64,000 nucleotides of DNA from Lysobacterales bacterium 66-474 (GCA_001899805.1 MKWP01000009.1:1-64000); one strand, 5' to 3'. Positions 41,337 to 50,985 are shown, counted from the first letter of the stretch. A program made the numbers and translations. Notes: a model not told the origin generated them from the letters alone.

Positions 41337-43523
41337 TCAAAGCGCAGTCAGATTCGCGTACGCGGCGACCAGCCACTTCGGCCCCGCGTCCGCGAAATTC
41401 ACCTGGATGCGGGTGTGCGCGCCGGAGCCTTCGGCGGTGACGACGACGCCTTCGCCGAATTTGGCGTGGCGGACGCGCTGGCCGAGTTTGACGGGCAGGC
41501 TGTCGTCGAGGTCGGCGTGGCCGCGGGCGCGTTGCAAATGCCCGGACGACGGGTAAACCGGCCGCGAAATCTTGGCGCGCGGGCGTACTTCGGTCAGCAG
41601 GTGCGCGGGCAATTCGTCGAGGAAGCGCGACGGGCGCTGCAGGGTTTCGCTGCCGTACTGGCGGCGCGATTCGGCGTAGCACAGCACCAGCCGTTCGCGT
41701 GCGCGGGTGATGCCGACGTAGGCGAGGCGGCGTTCCTCTTCCAGGCGCGAAGGATCTTCGACCGAACGCTGGGTCGGGAACAGGCCGTCTTCCAGACCGA
41801 CCAGGAACACGACGGGAAACTCCAGGCCTTTCGCCGAATGCAGGGTCATCAGTTGCACGCAGTCGGTACCCGCTTCGCCCTGGCCTTCGCCGGCTTCCAG
41901 CGCGGCGTGCGCGAGAAAGGCGCTGAGTTCGGACAAGCCGGCTTCGATGTCTTCGGGGGTCATTTCGAAACGGCTGGCGACGTTGACCAGTTCGTCGAGG
42001 TTCTCGACCCGCGCCTCGGCATTGCCGCGGCTGTCGCGTTCGTAATAGTCGCGCAAGCCCGATTGGTTGATCGTGCGTTCGATCTGTTCGGCCAGATTGA
42101 TGTCGTCGGAACCCTTGGCCAAACCATCAACCAGGGTCATGAAGCCGCGCAACGCATTTTTCGCGCGCATGTTCAATTCGCCGCCCGCGAGTTCGGCCAG
42201 CGCGGCATCCCACAGCGACGTGTCGCCGGCACGTGCGCGGCGGCGCAGTTGATCGACGCTGCGTTCGCCGACGCCGTGCGGGGGCGTCGCCAACGCGCGT
42301 TCGAACGAGGCGTCGTCGCCGCGGTTGGTGGCGAGCCGCAGGTAGGCCAAGGCGTCTTTCACTTCCGCGCGTTCGAAGTAGCGCTGCCCTCCATACACGC
42401 GGTAGGGAATGTTTTTCTGGTGCAGCTGTTCCTCGAAGTTGCGCGACTGCGCATTGGAGCGGTACAGCACCGCGATGTCGGAGGCGTGTCCGCCGCCGTC
42501 GAGGTATTCGCGGATGCGTTCGATCACGAAGCGCGCTTCGTCCTGCTCGTTGTAGGCGGCGTACAGCGCGATCGCCTCGCCCTTGTCGCCGGACGTCCAC
42601 AATTTCTTGCCGAGCCGCGACGGGTTCTGCACGATCACCGCGTTGGCGGCTTCGAGGATCGTGGACGTGGAGCGGTAATTCTGTTCCAGCCGCAGCGTTT
42701 TCGCGTCCGGGAAATCGTGCAGGAACGCGCGCATGTTCTCGACCTTGGCGCCGCGCCAGCCGTAGATCGACTGGTCGTCGTCGCCGACCGCGAACACTTT
42801 TCCCGTCTTGCCCGCGAGCAGCCGGATCCACGCGTACTGCAGCGCGTTGGTGTCCTGGAACTCGTCGATCAGCAGGTGCCGCCAACGTTCCTGGTAGTGC
42901 GCGCGCAAGGCGTCGTTGTCGCGGATCAGTTCGTGCGCACGCAGCAGCAGTTCGGCGAAGTCGACCAGTCCCGCGCGGCGGCAGGCCTGCTCGTAGGCTT
43001 CGTAGATTTTGAGGTAGGTGCGCGCGACCGGGTGGTCGCCCGGCTCGATGCCTTCCGGGCGCTTGCCTTCGTCCTTCCACTGGTTGATCTGCCACATCGC
43101 CTGGCGCGGCGGGTATTTCGCTTCGTCGATGCCGAGTCCCGCGACCACGCGCTTCACCAGCCGTTGCTGGTCTTCGCTGTCGAGGATCTGGAAGGTTTCC
43201 GGCAATTGCGCTTCCTGCCAGTGCTGGCGCAACAGCCGGTGCGCGAGTCCGTGGAAGGTGCCGACGGTGAGTCCGCGCATCCCGTGCGGCAACAGGTTGG
43301 CGAGGCGCGCGCGCATCTCGCCGGCGGCCTTGTTGGTGAAAGTGACCGCGAGGATGGCCCACGGCGGCGCGGCTTCGGCTTCGATCAGCCAGCCGATCCG
43401 GTGGGTGAGCACGCGGGTCTTGCCCGAACCTGCGCCGGCCAGCACCAGGTAGTGGCCCGGCGGGGCGGCGACGGCTTCGCGTTGCGCGGTGTTGAGCGAA
43501 TCCAGCAGGTACGAAACATCCAT
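41337..43523 (-). CDS. uvrD: DNA helicase II (UvrD)
   Basis: A 728-residue SF1A helicase of nucleotide-excision and mismatch repair. Seen: LNTAQREAVAAPPGH, Walker A AGAGSGKTRVLT, motif Ia TFTNKAAGEM, Walker B LIDEFQDTN, DDDQSIYGWRGA, VLYRSNAQSR, TLHSAKGLEF and VGITRARERL, in the correct order, and a C-terminal Tudor-like tail (GQRVRHAKFGEGVV). ATG 43523 matches the family N-terminus MDVSYLLD; GTG 43544 is an alternative. Confidence 0.95.
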   Translation of the reverse strand: MDVSYLLDSLNTAQREAVAAPPGHYLVLAGAGSGKTRVLTHRIGWLIEAEAAPPWAILAVTFTNKAAGEMRARLANLLPHGMRGLTVGTFHGLAHRLLRQHWQEAQLPETFQILDSEDQQRLVKRVVAGLGIDEAKYPPRQAMWQINQWKDEGKRPEGIEPGDHPVARTYLKIYEAYEQACRRAGLVDFAELLLRAHELIRDNDALRAHYQERWRHLLIDEFQDTNALQYAWIRLLAGKTGKVFAVGDDDQSIYGWRGAKVENMRAFLHDFPDAKTLRLEQNYRSTSTILEAANAVIVQNPSRLGKKLWTSGDKGEAIALYAAYNEQDEARFVIERIREYLDGGGHASDIAVLYRSNAQSRNFEEQLHQKNIPYRVYGGQRYFERAEVKDALAYLRLATNRGDDASFERALATPPHGVGERSVDQLRRRARAGDTSLWDAALAELAGGELNMRAKNALRGFMTLVDGLAKGSDDINLAEQIERTINQSGLRDYYERDSRGNAEARVENLDELVNVASRFEMTPEDIEAGLSELSAFLAHAALEAGEGQGEAGTDCVQLMTLHSAKGLEFPVVFLVGLEDGLFPTQRSVEDPSRLEEERRLAYVGITRARERLVLCYAESRRQYGSETLQRPSRFLDELPAHLLTEVRPRAKISRPVYPSSGHLQRARGHADLDDSLPVKLGQRVRHAKFGEGVVVTAEGSGAHTRIQVNFADAGPKWLVAAYANLTAL

Positions 43524-43582
43524 CGGACCAATTGTAACGTTCACCCGCCTCGCCGACTTGGTGGTATCGTCGCAAGAATCGC

Positions 43583-43733
43583 TGAATAGCCTGCTGCGCT
43601 CGGCAGCTTGCGCGCCGGCGGTGCTCGGAATGCTCGCGTACTCATATGTACGCCCCGCTTCCTGCGCTCCGGCGTCACGCAATTTGGGAGCTCTGTTGCA
43701 TGGATGGCGTTGTTCGCTCGCGACGGCTATTCA
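43583..43733. repeat. GTAC-hairpin dispersed repeat, copy 1
   Basis: Minus-strand reading: GAATAGCCGTCGCGAGCGAA, then CGCCGGAGCGCAGGAAGCGG, GCGTAC-ATATGA-GTACGC, GAGCATTCCGAGCACCGCCG and CGAGCGCAGCAGG. The copy at 60619-60740 has the same blocks in the same order. It lies between uvrD and the DUF937 gene. Confidence 0.75.
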
Positions 43734-43768
43734 ACGATTCCAGCCCACACAAAGGAAGGAGTGTTGCC

Positions 43769-44185
43769 ATGTCGATTCTCGATGCGTTGAAAGGTCTGGC
43801 GGGCGGGCAGGGTGCCGGCAGCGGCAATCCCACGCTGGACGTGATCGGTGGGTTGATCCAGAAATCGGGCGGGATCGGCGGCCTGGTTTCGGCGCTGCAG
43901 CAGGGCGGCCTGGGTGGCGTGGTCAATTCGTGGGTGGGCAATGGCGCCAACCAGTCGGTGAGCGGCCAGCAACTCGGGCAGGCGCTGCAGGGCACTGCCG
44001 CGGGCCAGCACGTCGAGGAGATGGCGCAGAAACTGGGCGTCGATCCATCGCAGGTGCTGGGACAACTCGCGCAACACCTTCCCGACGTGGTGAATCACCT
44101 GACGCCGAACGGACAGGTGCCTGCGGGCGGCGGCGGGTTCAACCTGAGCGAATTGTCGGGACTCGCGAGCAAGCTGGGGCTGTAA
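43769..44185 (+). CDS. DUF937/YidB-family protein
   Basis: A 138-residue soluble protein of the YidB/DUF937 family. Seen: an N-terminal SILDALKGLAGG, a glycine-rich region (GGLGGVVNSWVGNGANQSVSG), then LAQHLPDVVNHLTPNGQ and a C-terminal LSGLASKLGL. Function of the family is not established. The ribosome-binding site AAGGAAGGA (43751-43759) is strong. It converges on the DUF3185 gene with a shared hairpin. Confidence 0.82.
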   Translation: MSILDALKGLAGGQGAGSGNPTLDVIGGLIQKSGGIGGLVSALQQGGLGGVVNSWVGNGANQSVSGQQLGQALQGTAAGQHVEEMAQKLGVDPSQVLGQLAQHLPDVVNHLTPNGQVPAGGGGFNLSELSGLASKLGL

Positions 44186-44196
44186 TCGCGTTGTGC

Positions 44197-44227
44197 GGGA
44201 ACGCGCGCCTGCACGCCGCGCGTTCCC
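44197..44227. terminator. shared hairpin between convergent genes
   Basis: GGGAACGCGCG (44197-44207) pairs with CGCGCGTTCCC (44217-44227). It lies between the stops of the DUF937 and DUF3185 genes and has no T-run. Confidence 0.5.
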
Positions 44228-44237
44228 GTCGTCCGGC

Positions 44238-44459
44238 TCAGCGCGATTTCTTCAGCACGCCCGCGGCCAACAGGATGCCCCCCACCACGATGCCGGCATA
44301 GCCGATCGGCGCCGGCACGGGTTTGTCGACGGTGGTTTTCACTTCGACGTCACCGAACTTGAAGGGGGTTTCGTGGCTGGGATAGCTGAGCTTGCCCAGC
44401 GCGATCCACACGCCGAGTGCGATCAACACGATGCCGATGAGGATGGCGGCGTAGCGCAT
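44238..44459 (-). CDS. DUF3185-family small membrane protein
   Basis: A 73-residue inner-membrane protein with two hydrophobic helices (about residues 3-22 and 52-70) and a short polar loop, as in DUF3185. GGAG lies about seven bases before ATG 44459. Function unknown. Confidence 0.7.
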   Translation of the reverse strand: MRYAAILIGIVLIALGVWIALGKLSYPSHETPFKFGDVEVKTTVDKPVPAPIGYAGIVVGGILLAAGVLKKSR

Positions 44460-44891
44460 GCGATTCTCCGTTGCCGTGTGGTCCACGAGGCTACGGGAAT
44501 CCGCTGAACGGCGCCAGAAAAAAGTGTCTCGACAGCGCGGGAGCTCTCGGGGTGGGGCCGAATCTGATGCGGAGCCTGAAAACAAAATGCCCCGCGAAGG
44601 CAGGCGGGAGCTCTCGGGGGTTTCGAAGCCGGAAATAATTCGAAGCCGGAAATAAAATGCCCCGAGAGCCAGGGGGGAGCTCTCGGGGCGGGCGATGCCA
44701 AACCTGGGGAGGGGTTTGACATCGGGGGTTCGCTCAGGGAGGTGAGTGAACCGGGACGCCGTTGCGTGCGTCCGGAAACTTAGATGGGGTTCGCCGCCGG
44801 AAGTTCAAACTGTTTTTTCGAGTGGGTTTAGGCTTCGTTCATGCACTGTTTCATGCATGACTTTCGGCCTACGTTTGGACGGCCAGACGGC
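44460..44891 (-). terminator. terminator-hairpin array downstream of polA
   Basis: No gene is visible. On the minus strand, CCCCGAGAG/CTCTCGGGG (44688-44660) is followed by CATTTTATTT, a typical terminator. A second, diverged copy lies at 44618-44584 and a partial third near 44557-44538. A 17-bp unit TTCGAAGCCGGAAATAA is repeated head to tail at 44622-44638 and 44639-44655. Nothing is recognised in 44700-44891. Confidence 0.65.
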
Positions 44892-47687
44892 CTAATGCGC
44901 CTCGTTCCAGTTGGCACCCGCGCCGACTTCGACCAGCAGCGGCACCGTCAGTTCCGCCGCGCCCTGCATACGTATGCGGACACCTTTCGTGACATCGTCG
45001 ACGGCGTCGGCGCGCACCTCGAACACCAGCTCGTCGTGGACCTGCATCAGCATGTGGGCGTCGTCCTCACGTTTTCCTAACCATTGGTCGATGGCTGCCA
45101 TCGCACGCTTGATGATGTCGGCCGCGGTGCCCTGCATCGGCGCGTTGATCGCGGCGCGCTCGGCCCCGGCGCGCTGCGCGGCGTTGCGGGAATGGATGTA
45201 GTCGAGGTACAGGCGCCGCCCGAACAGGGTCTCTACGTAGCCGTCGCGCTTGGCTCGTTCGCGGGTGGAGTCCATGTAATCCTTCACGCCCGGATAACGC
45301 TCGAAGTAGCGCTGCACGTAACCCGCCGCCTCGGCGCGCGGGATGCCGAGGCGCTGGGCAAGGCCGTGCGCGCTCATCCCGTACATCAAGCCGAAGTTGA
45401 TCATCTTGGCGACGCGGCGCTGCTCGGGGGTCACCTCGCCGGACTCGACCCCGAACACTTCCGCGGCGGTGGCGCGGTGCACGTCTTCGTCGTGCCGGAA
45501 GGCGCGGGTCAGGCCCGGATCGCCCGACATGTGCGCCATGATGCGCAGCTCGATCTGCGAATAATCCGCCGCCAGCACCTTCCAGCCCTGCGGGGCGATG
45601 AAGGCCTCGCGGATGCGCCGGCCTTCCTCGCTGCGCACCGGGATGTTCTGCAGGTTCGGATCGGTCGACGACACCCGGCCGGTGGCGACCGCGGCCTGGT
45701 GGTAACTGGTGTGCACGCGCCCGGTGCGCGGGTTGACCATTTGCGGCAGCTTGTCGGTGTAGGTCGAACGCAGCTTCGCGAATTGGCGGTAGTCGAGGAT
45801 CAGCCGCGGCAGCTCGTGCTGGTCGGCGATCGCTTCCAGCGCTTCCTCGTTGGTGGACGGTTGGCCGGTCGGCGTCTTCACCTTCACCGGCAACCCCAGT
45901 TCGTCGAACAGCAGCGCCTGCAACTGCTTGGGGGAGTCGACGTTGAATTCATGCCCGGCGAGACGCTGCATGTCCTGTTGCAACGCGTGCATGCGCTTGC
46001 CGAGTTCGCCGCTCTGTTTTTTCAGCGCGGCGACATCGATCAACACGCCGCGCTGCTCCATCCGCGCCAGCACCGGCACCAATGGCATCTCGATGTCGGT
46101 GAACACCTTTTGCAGGGTCGGTTGTTCTTCCAGCTTGGGCCACAGCACACGGTGCAGGCGCAGCGTGATGTCGGCATCCTCGGCGGAGTAGCGGCAGGCG
46201 GTGTCGAGGTCGACCTGCGAGAACGGAATCTGTTTGCTGCCCTTGCCGGCGACGTCCTCGTAGTGGAGGGTGTCGTAGTCGAGCCAGCGCTTGGCCAGCG
46301 TGTCCATGTCGTGGCGATTCGCGGTGGCGTTCAGCACGTAGGATTCCAGCATCGTGTCGAACGCGATGCCGCGCACCCCGATGGCGTAGTTCGACAGCAC
46401 GTTGCAGTCGTACTTGGCGTGCTGGCCGAGTTTCGGTCGTTGCGGGTCTTCCAGGATCGGTTTCAGCGCACCCAGCACGGCGTCGAATTCGAGCTGTTTC
46501 GGCACGCCGGGATAATCGTGGCCGACCGGGATGTAGCACGCGGCGCCGGGTTCGACCGACAGGGAAACGCCGACCAGTTGCGCCTGCATCGGATCGAGCG
46601 AGGTGGTTTCGGTGTCGAAGGCGATCAAGTCGGCCTTGCGCAACCGGACCAGCCACGCGTCGAGTTGTTTCTGCGTGGTGACGAGTTCGTAACGGGTTTC
46701 GGGACTCGGGACTCGGGACTCGGGACTCGGGGTTGAGGCTGCGGATTGCGAGGCGCTGTCCCGGCTGGATCCGGCGTTCCGCGATCGTGCCGTATCGATC
46801 GAGGAGTCGGCTTGGTCGAGTCCCGAGTCCCGAGTCCCGAGTCCCGAGGCTTCCAGCTCCTTCAACGCCTGCCGGAATTCGTAGCGCGAATACAACCCGC
46901 GCAAGGCTTGCGTGTCGCGTTCGCGCAGGGTCAGGTCGCGCGGGCCCTGGTCGAGTTCGACGTCGGTCTTGATGGTGGCGAGCTGGCGCGACAGCGGCAG
47001 TTGCGGCAGCGTGTCGCGCAGGTTCTCGCCGAGCTTGCCCTTGACGTCGTCGGCGTGTGCGATGACCGCATCCAGTGAACCGTATTCGTTCAACCACTTC
47101 GCCGCGGTCTTGGGGCCGCATTTGGGCACGCCGGGGATGTTGTCGATGGCGTCGCCCATCAGCGCGAGGTAGTCGACGATGCGCTCGGGCGGCACGCCGA
47201 ACTTCTCGATTACGCCCTCGCGATCCGTGCGCGTGTGGGTCATGGTATTGACCAGCCCGATGCGCGGGCCGACCAGCTGCGCGAAGTCCTTGTCGCCGGT
47301 GGAAACCTCGACCTCGATGCCGTCCGCGGCGGCGCGCGTCGCCAGCGTGCCGATCACGTCGTCGGCCTCGACGCCGGGCACGCGCAGGATCGGAAAACCC
47401 AGCGCCTCCACGACGGCCAGCATCGGCTCGACCTGCGCGCGCAGGTCGTCCGGCATCGGCGCGCGGTTGGCCTTGTATTCGGGGTACAGCTCGTCGCGGA
47501 AGGTGGGTCCCGGCGCATCGATCACGAACGCGGCGTAATCGGGCCTGGCGTTCAGGGTTTCGCGCAGCATGTTGACCACGCCGAACAGCGCGCCGGTCGG
47601 CTCGCCCGCGGCGTTGCTGAGCGGCGGCAAGGCGTGGAAGGCGCGATACAGGTAACTCGACCCGTCGATAAGTGTGAGCTTGGGCAT
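44892..47687 (-). CDS. polA: DNA polymerase I (with heptamer-flanked linker insert)
   Basis: A 931-residue PolA with three domains: 5' nuclease (residues 1-280; LIDGSSYLYRAFHAL, STGDKDFAQLV), proofreading 3'-5' exonuclease (about 335-520; FDTETTSLDPM), and polymerase (530-931; ADYSQIELRIMAH, VAKMINFGLMYGMS, MLMQVHDELVFEV). The linker at about residues 281-329 is encoded by a segment bounded by inverted heptamer arrays. Domain motifs are complete, so the enzyme should be active. It is followed by a terminator array. Confidence 0.95.
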   Translation of the reverse strand: MPKLTLIDGSSYLYRAFHALPPLSNAAGEPTGALFGVVNMLRETLNARPDYAAFVIDAPGPTFRDELYPEYKANRAPMPDDLRAQVEPMLAVVEALGFPILRVPGVEADDVIGTLATRAAADGIEVEVSTGDKDFAQLVGPRIGLVNTMTHTRTDREGVIEKFGVPPERIVDYLALMGDAIDNIPGVPKCGPKTAAKWLNEYGSLDAVIAHADDVKGKLGENLRDTLPQLPLSRQLATIKTDVELDQGPRDLTLRERDTQALRGLYSRYEFRQALKELEASGLGTRDSGLDQADSSIDTARSRNAGSSRDSASQSAASTPSPESRVPSPETRYELVTTQKQLDAWLVRLRKADLIAFDTETTSLDPMQAQLVGVSLSVEPGAACYIPVGHDYPGVPKQLEFDAVLGALKPILEDPQRPKLGQHAKYDCNVLSNYAIGVRGIAFDTMLESYVLNATANRHDMDTLAKRWLDYDTLHYEDVAGKGSKQIPFSQVDLDTACRYSAEDADITLRLHRVLWPKLEEQPTLQKVFTDIEMPLVPVLARMEQRGVLIDVAALKKQSGELGKRMHALQQDMQRLAGHEFNVDSPKQLQALLFDELGLPVKVKTPTGQPSTNEEALEAIADQHELPRLILDYRQFAKLRSTYTDKLPQMVNPRTGRVHTSYHQAAVATGRVSSTDPNLQNIPVRSEEGRRIREAFIAPQGWKVLAADYSQIELRIMAHMSGDPGLTRAFRHDEDVHRATAAEVFGVESGEVTPEQRRVAKMINFGLMYGMSAHGLAQRLGIPRAEAAGYVQRYFERYPGVKDYMDSTRERAKRDGYVETLFGRRLYLDYIHSRNAAQRAGAERAAINAPMQGTAADIIKRAMAAIDQWLGKREDDAHMLMQVHDELVFEVRADAVDDVTKGVRIRMQGAAELTVPLLVEVGAGANWNEAH
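46700..46727. repeat. heptamer array 1 inside polA
   Basis: Four perfect CGGGACT copies. They are the inverted partner of the array at 46819-46846, 91 bp away. On the coding strand they specify [11 protein letters not shown]. Confidence 0.88.
46819..46846. repeat. heptamer array 2 inside polA
   Basis: Four perfect AGTCCCG copies, reverse complement of the array at 46700-46727. On the coding strand they specify [10 protein letters not shown]. The same heptamer is in fmt. Confidence 0.88.
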
Positions 47688-47768
47688 GGTTCGATTGTCG
47701 CATGCACACCGTGCTCACATGGTGCATGTATGCTGGCGATGCAAACTGTCCGCATCGGGAGGCGTGTC

Positions 47769-48254
47769 GTGAAAGCATTGTTATGGCTGACGGCGGGCAC
47801 AATGCTGCTGGGATTGCCGGCAGCGCAGGCGCAACAGGTGCTGGCGCATGCATCCTCCGCGGCACCGCCTGCGGGATCTGCGTTGCCGCCGCCCGGCATC
47901 AACGATCCCGGCGAGAAGCCGCAATCGGTGCCACTGCCCAGCACCGGCATCCCGCCGTCGGTGGCGCCCGCGGCGCGGGATGGCGGCCGCGACAGCACCA
48001 ACGTGACTACGCGCACCGACGCCAACGGCGACACCATCGAGGAATACAGCCGCAACGGCAGCGTCTACATGGTGCGCATCAAGCCCAAGCACGGCGTCAC
48101 CCAGACCTACATGGTCAACGAACCCGGCAGCAACCGGATGCACGATCCCAAGCTTGGACCGGTATCGCCGGTGTATTACGACATCTACAAGTGGGGCGGT
48201 CCGAAGAAACCGGCCGGCAACCAGGAGCCGGCTCAGGCATCCAGTTCCGGATAG
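47769..48254 (+). CDS. DUF2782-like exported protein
   Basis: A 161-residue protein starting at GTG 47769 (GGGAGG six bases upstream; the ATGs upstream lack a ribosome-binding site). Seen: a signal peptide MKALLWLTAGTMLLGLPAAQA, a proline-rich linker, then a compact domain with TIEEYSRNGSVYMVRIKP and PVYYDIYKWG, the DUF2782 pattern found next to polA in this order. Periplasmic; function unknown. Divergent from polA; its 3' end overlaps the GST gene by 22 bases. Confidence 0.8.
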   Translation: MKALLWLTAGTMLLGLPAAQAQQVLAHASSAAPPAGSALPPPGINDPGEKPQSVPLPSTGIPPSVAPAARDGGRDSTNVTTRTDANGDTIEEYSRNGSVYMVRIKPKHGVTQTYMVNEPGSNRMHDPKLGPVSPVYYDIYKWGGPKKPAGNQEPAQASSSG

Positions 48255-48964
48255 CGGCGGAAGATGCCGTCATTGTTGAACGGAATGCGCCGCGTCGAGG
48301 CGAGGTAGGACGCGATCCGGGGGCGCGCGCCAATCCGCTCGTGCAGCGCGACGCACAACGGCAGCGACGGTTCCAGCCTGCGCATCGCGCGCGGGAACGC
48401 GTAACGCAGGCCTGCGATCACCTGGAACAGCGACAGGTCGGCATGCGTGACGGCGCTGCCGACGAGGCAGCGTTGCCGTCCGCGCGCGTTGTCCGCCAAC
48501 ACCCTTTCGAAGTAGCCGAGGTATTTCGGCAGGCGTTCGCGGCGCAGGGAGGCGCTGCGGCGCTTCGCTTCGTCACGCTGGTCTTCGTAATAAAGCGAGC
48601 CCGCGATCGGGTGGTGGCTGTCGTGGATTTCCGCCACCAGGTCGGAGAAGGTCAGTTGCAGCTGGTGGGTCCACAGCCGGCCGGTCTCGTCGCGGGGCGC
48701 CAGCCCGAGGCGCGGCCCGAGGAACAGCAGGATGTTCGCGGTTTGCCCGATAAGGCGACGCCCGGCTTTCAGGAACGGCGGTGCGAAGGATGGGTGCCCG
48801 ACCGGCGGATCGTGCATCCATTGCAACAACGCCGCCTCGCCGCCACCCGATCCTTCCGGCAAGCGCGCGACGTCGACGTAATCGGCGCCCGCATCCTCCA
48901 GCGCGAGCCGGACGAATTCACCGCGGCCCTGGACGGTGGGCCAGTAGAACAACTCGTAGCGCAT
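48233..48964 (-). CDS. glutathione S-transferase family protein
   Basis: A 243-residue cytoplasmic GST. Seen: an N-terminal thioredoxin-like domain starting MRYELFYWPTVQGRGEFVRLALEDAG, with a GQTANILLFLG interdomain segment (QTANI replacing the common ES-AI), and a helical C-terminal domain (LVGSAVTHADLSLFQVIAGL, N-capping box HADL). ATG 48964 gives the canonical first strand. Convergent overlap with the DUF2782 gene. Substrate unknown. Confidence 0.85.
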   Translation of the reverse strand: MRYELFYWPTVQGRGEFVRLALEDAGADYVDVARLPEGSGGGEAALLQWMHDPPVGHPSFAPPFLKAGRRLIGQTANILLFLGPRLGLAPRDETGRLWTHQLQLTFSDLVAEIHDSHHPIAGSLYYEDQRDEAKRRSASLRRERLPKYLGYFERVLADNARGRQRCLVGSAVTHADLSLFQVIAGLRYAFPRAMRRLEPSLPLCVALHERIGARPRIASYLASTRRIPFNNDGIFRRYPELDA

Positions 48965-49001
48965 GGCGGCGCGAATCGGAATCAAGAGTCGACAGGCTAC
49001 A

Positions 49002-49086
49002 GCGGGTAGGTTGGGCTGAGCAACGCGAAGCCCAACATGATTGGACGCGTTGCGTTGGGCTTCATTGCATTCAGCCCAACCTACCG
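49002..49086. repeat. palindromic repeat between GST and purH
   Basis: GTAGGTTGGGCTGA ... TTCAGCCCAACCTAC form the outer inverted pair, and GAAGCCCAAC/GTTGGGCTTC the inner pair. The family is the one after purD (25034-25165). It lies just past the purH stop. Confidence 0.7.
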
Positions 49087-49094
49087 TGTTGACG

Positions 49095-50678
49095 TCAGTG
49101 ACGGAAATGGCGCGTTCCGGTAAACACCATCGCCATGTCGTGCTGGTCGGCGGCGTCGATGACTTCCTGGTCGCGCATGGAGCCGCCGGGCTGGATGATC
49201 GCGCGCACGCCGGCGCCCGCGGCGAGGTCGACGTTGTCGCGGAACGGGAAGAACGCGTCCGACGCCATCACGCTGCCTTGCGTCGAAAGCTTCGCCTCGG
49301 CGGCCTTCATCGCGGCGATCTTCACGCTGACCACGCGGCTCATCTGGCCGGCGCCGATGCCGACTGTGGCGCCGTCCTTCGCGTACACGATGGCGTTCGA
49401 CTTCACGAACATCGCGACGTGCCAGGCGAACAGCAGGTCGCGCAGCTGTTCGGCGTCGGGCACGCGGCGGGTCACCACCTTGAGGTCGGACAGCATCAGG
49501 GTGTCGATGTCGGAATCCTGCACCAGGATGCCGCCCGCGATGGAACGCAACTGGCGTTGCGCGAGTCCCGGCGCGGCCGGCCACTCGCCGGTGGCGAGCG
49601 CGCGCACGTTGGGTTTTTTCCTGAGTTCGGCGAGCGCGGCTTCGTCGAACGACGGCGCGACCAGCACTTCGACGAACTGATTGGCCAGGACGTGCTCGAC
49701 CAGCGCGCCGTCGATCGGACGGTTCATCGCGATGATGCCGCCGAACGCCGAGGTGGTGTCGCAGGCAAAGGCGCGCTGGTAGGCGTCGATGGAGTCCTTG
49801 CCCAGCGCCACGCCGCACGGGTTGGCGTGCTTGACGATCACGCATGCGGGGGCCTTGTCGAAGGCCTTCACGCATTCCAGCGCGGTGTCGGCGTCGACGA
49901 GGTTGTTGTAGGACATCTCCTTGCCGGCCAGCACCGTCGCGCCCGCGACCGTGCCGGCGACGGGGCTGCCGTCGAAGTACAACGCCGCCGCCTGGTGCGG
50001 GTTTTCGCCGTAGCGCATTTCCTGCGCGCGGCGCAGCGCGAGGTGCAGGGTCGGCGGGTAGGCGTCGCGCGGCTCGCCTTCGGCGCGTGCGGACAACCAG
50101 TCCGCGATCATGCCGTCGTAGCGCGCGGTGTGCGCGAACACCTTGGACGCGAAGCGGCGGCGCTGCTCGAACGAGGTGCCGCCGTCGCGGCGCAGGGTTT
50201 CGATCAGGCCGGGATAATCCGAGGGATCGCAGACCACGGTCACGCGCTCGTGGTTCTTGGCGCCCGCGCGCAGCATCGCCGGGCCACCGATGTCGACCTG
50301 TTCGATGGCTTCCTCGTAGGTCGCGCCCGCATCGGCGATGGTGCGCGCGAACGGGTACAGGTTGACGACGAGCAGGTCGATCGGCGTGATCCCGTGTTCG
50401 CGCATCACCGCGTCGTCGGTGCCGCGCCGGCCCAGCAGGCCGCCGTGCACTTTCGGATGCAGGGTCTTGACGCGTCCGTCCATGATCTCGGGGAAGCCGG
50501 TGAACTCGTCGACCTCGCGCACCGGCACGCCGGCCTCGCGCAAGCTGCGTGCGCTGCCGCCGGTCGAGACGATCTCGACGCCCAGCGCATGCAGGGCGCG
50601 GCCGAAGTCGGCCAATCCGGTCTTGTCCGAGGCGCTCAGCAGCGCGCGGCGTGTGGTGACGATGCCCGATCCGGTCAT
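49095..50678 (-). CDS. purH: bifunctional AICAR transformylase/IMP cyclohydrolase
   Basis: A 527-residue bifunctional enzyme for the last two steps of IMP synthesis. Seen: the N-terminal MGS-like cyclohydrolase ([42 protein letters not shown]) and the transformylase domain ([11 protein letters not shown] with R changed to M in [70 protein letters not shown]). AAGGA precedes ATG 50678. fis lies 16 bases upstream and is probably co-transcribed. Confidence 0.96.
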   Translation of the reverse strand: MTGSGIVTTRRALLSASDKTGLADFGRALHALGVEIVSTGGSARSLREAGVPVREVDEFTGFPEIMDGRVKTLHPKVHGGLLGRRGTDDAVMREHGITPIDLLVVNLYPFARTIADAGATYEEAIEQVDIGGPAMLRAGAKNHERVTVVCDPSDYPGLIETLRRDGGTSFEQRRRFASKVFAHTARYDGMIADWLSARAEGEPRDAYPPTLHLALRRAQEMRYGENPHQAAALYFDGSPVAGTVAGATVLAGKEMSYNNLVDADTALECVKAFDKAPACVIVKHANPCGVALGKDSIDAYQRAFACDTTSAFGGIIAMNRPIDGALVEHVLANQFVEVLVAPSFDEAALAELRKKPNVRALATGEWPAAPGLAQRQLRSIAGGILVQDSDIDTLMLSDLKVVTRRVPDAEQLRDLLFAWHVAMFVKSNAIVYAKDGATVGIGAGQMSRVVSVKIAAMKAAEAKLSTQGSVMASDAFFPFRDNVDLAAGAGVRAIIQPGGSMRDQEVIDAADQHDMAMVFTGTRHFRH

Positions 50679-50694
50679 TGATGGTCCTTGCTGG

Positions 50695-50985
50695 TCAGCC
50701 GAGCCCGAGTTCGCGCAGCTTCTTGCGCAGGGTCGCGCGATGGATGCCCAGGATGCCGGCCGCGCGGCTCTGGTTGCCGTCGCACCACGCCAGCACTTCG
50801 CGCAACAGCGGCAGTTCGATTTCACGCAGCATCCGCGCGTACATGCCCTCGCGGCACGGCGTGCCGTTGAGGTCGGCGAGGTAACGCCGCGCGTTCGTCG
50901 CCATGCAGTCGCCGAGCGTCTGCGTGGCGCTGTTCGCGCTGCCCGCGACGGGTGCCGGAACCGGTTTCGACGAGTGGTTGTCCAT
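50695..50985 (-). CDS. fis: Fis-family DNA-binding protein
   Basis: A 96-residue nucleoid/regulatory protein. Seen: a C-terminal helix-turn-helix ([21 protein letters not shown]) and a preceding helix pair for dimerisation ([11 protein letters not shown]). Length matches Fis. The pairing fis-purH, rather than dusB-fis, is common in pseudomonads and xanthomonads. It likely bends DNA and tunes growth-linked promoters. Confidence 0.92.
   Translation of the reverse strand: MDNHSSKPVPAPVAGSANSATQTLGDCMATNARRYLADLNGTPCREGMYARMLREIELPLLREVLAWCDGNQSRAAGILGIHRATLRKKLRELGLG

Noticed and set aside
46700-46846. CRISPR-like array in polA
   Set aside because: Units are 7 bp without spacers and lie in coding sequence, so this is a microsatellite.
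49095-50700. Riboswitch upstream of purH or hemC
   Set aside because: fis is 16 bases from purH and no purine-riboswitch core was seen; hemC has no structured leader that I can recognise.
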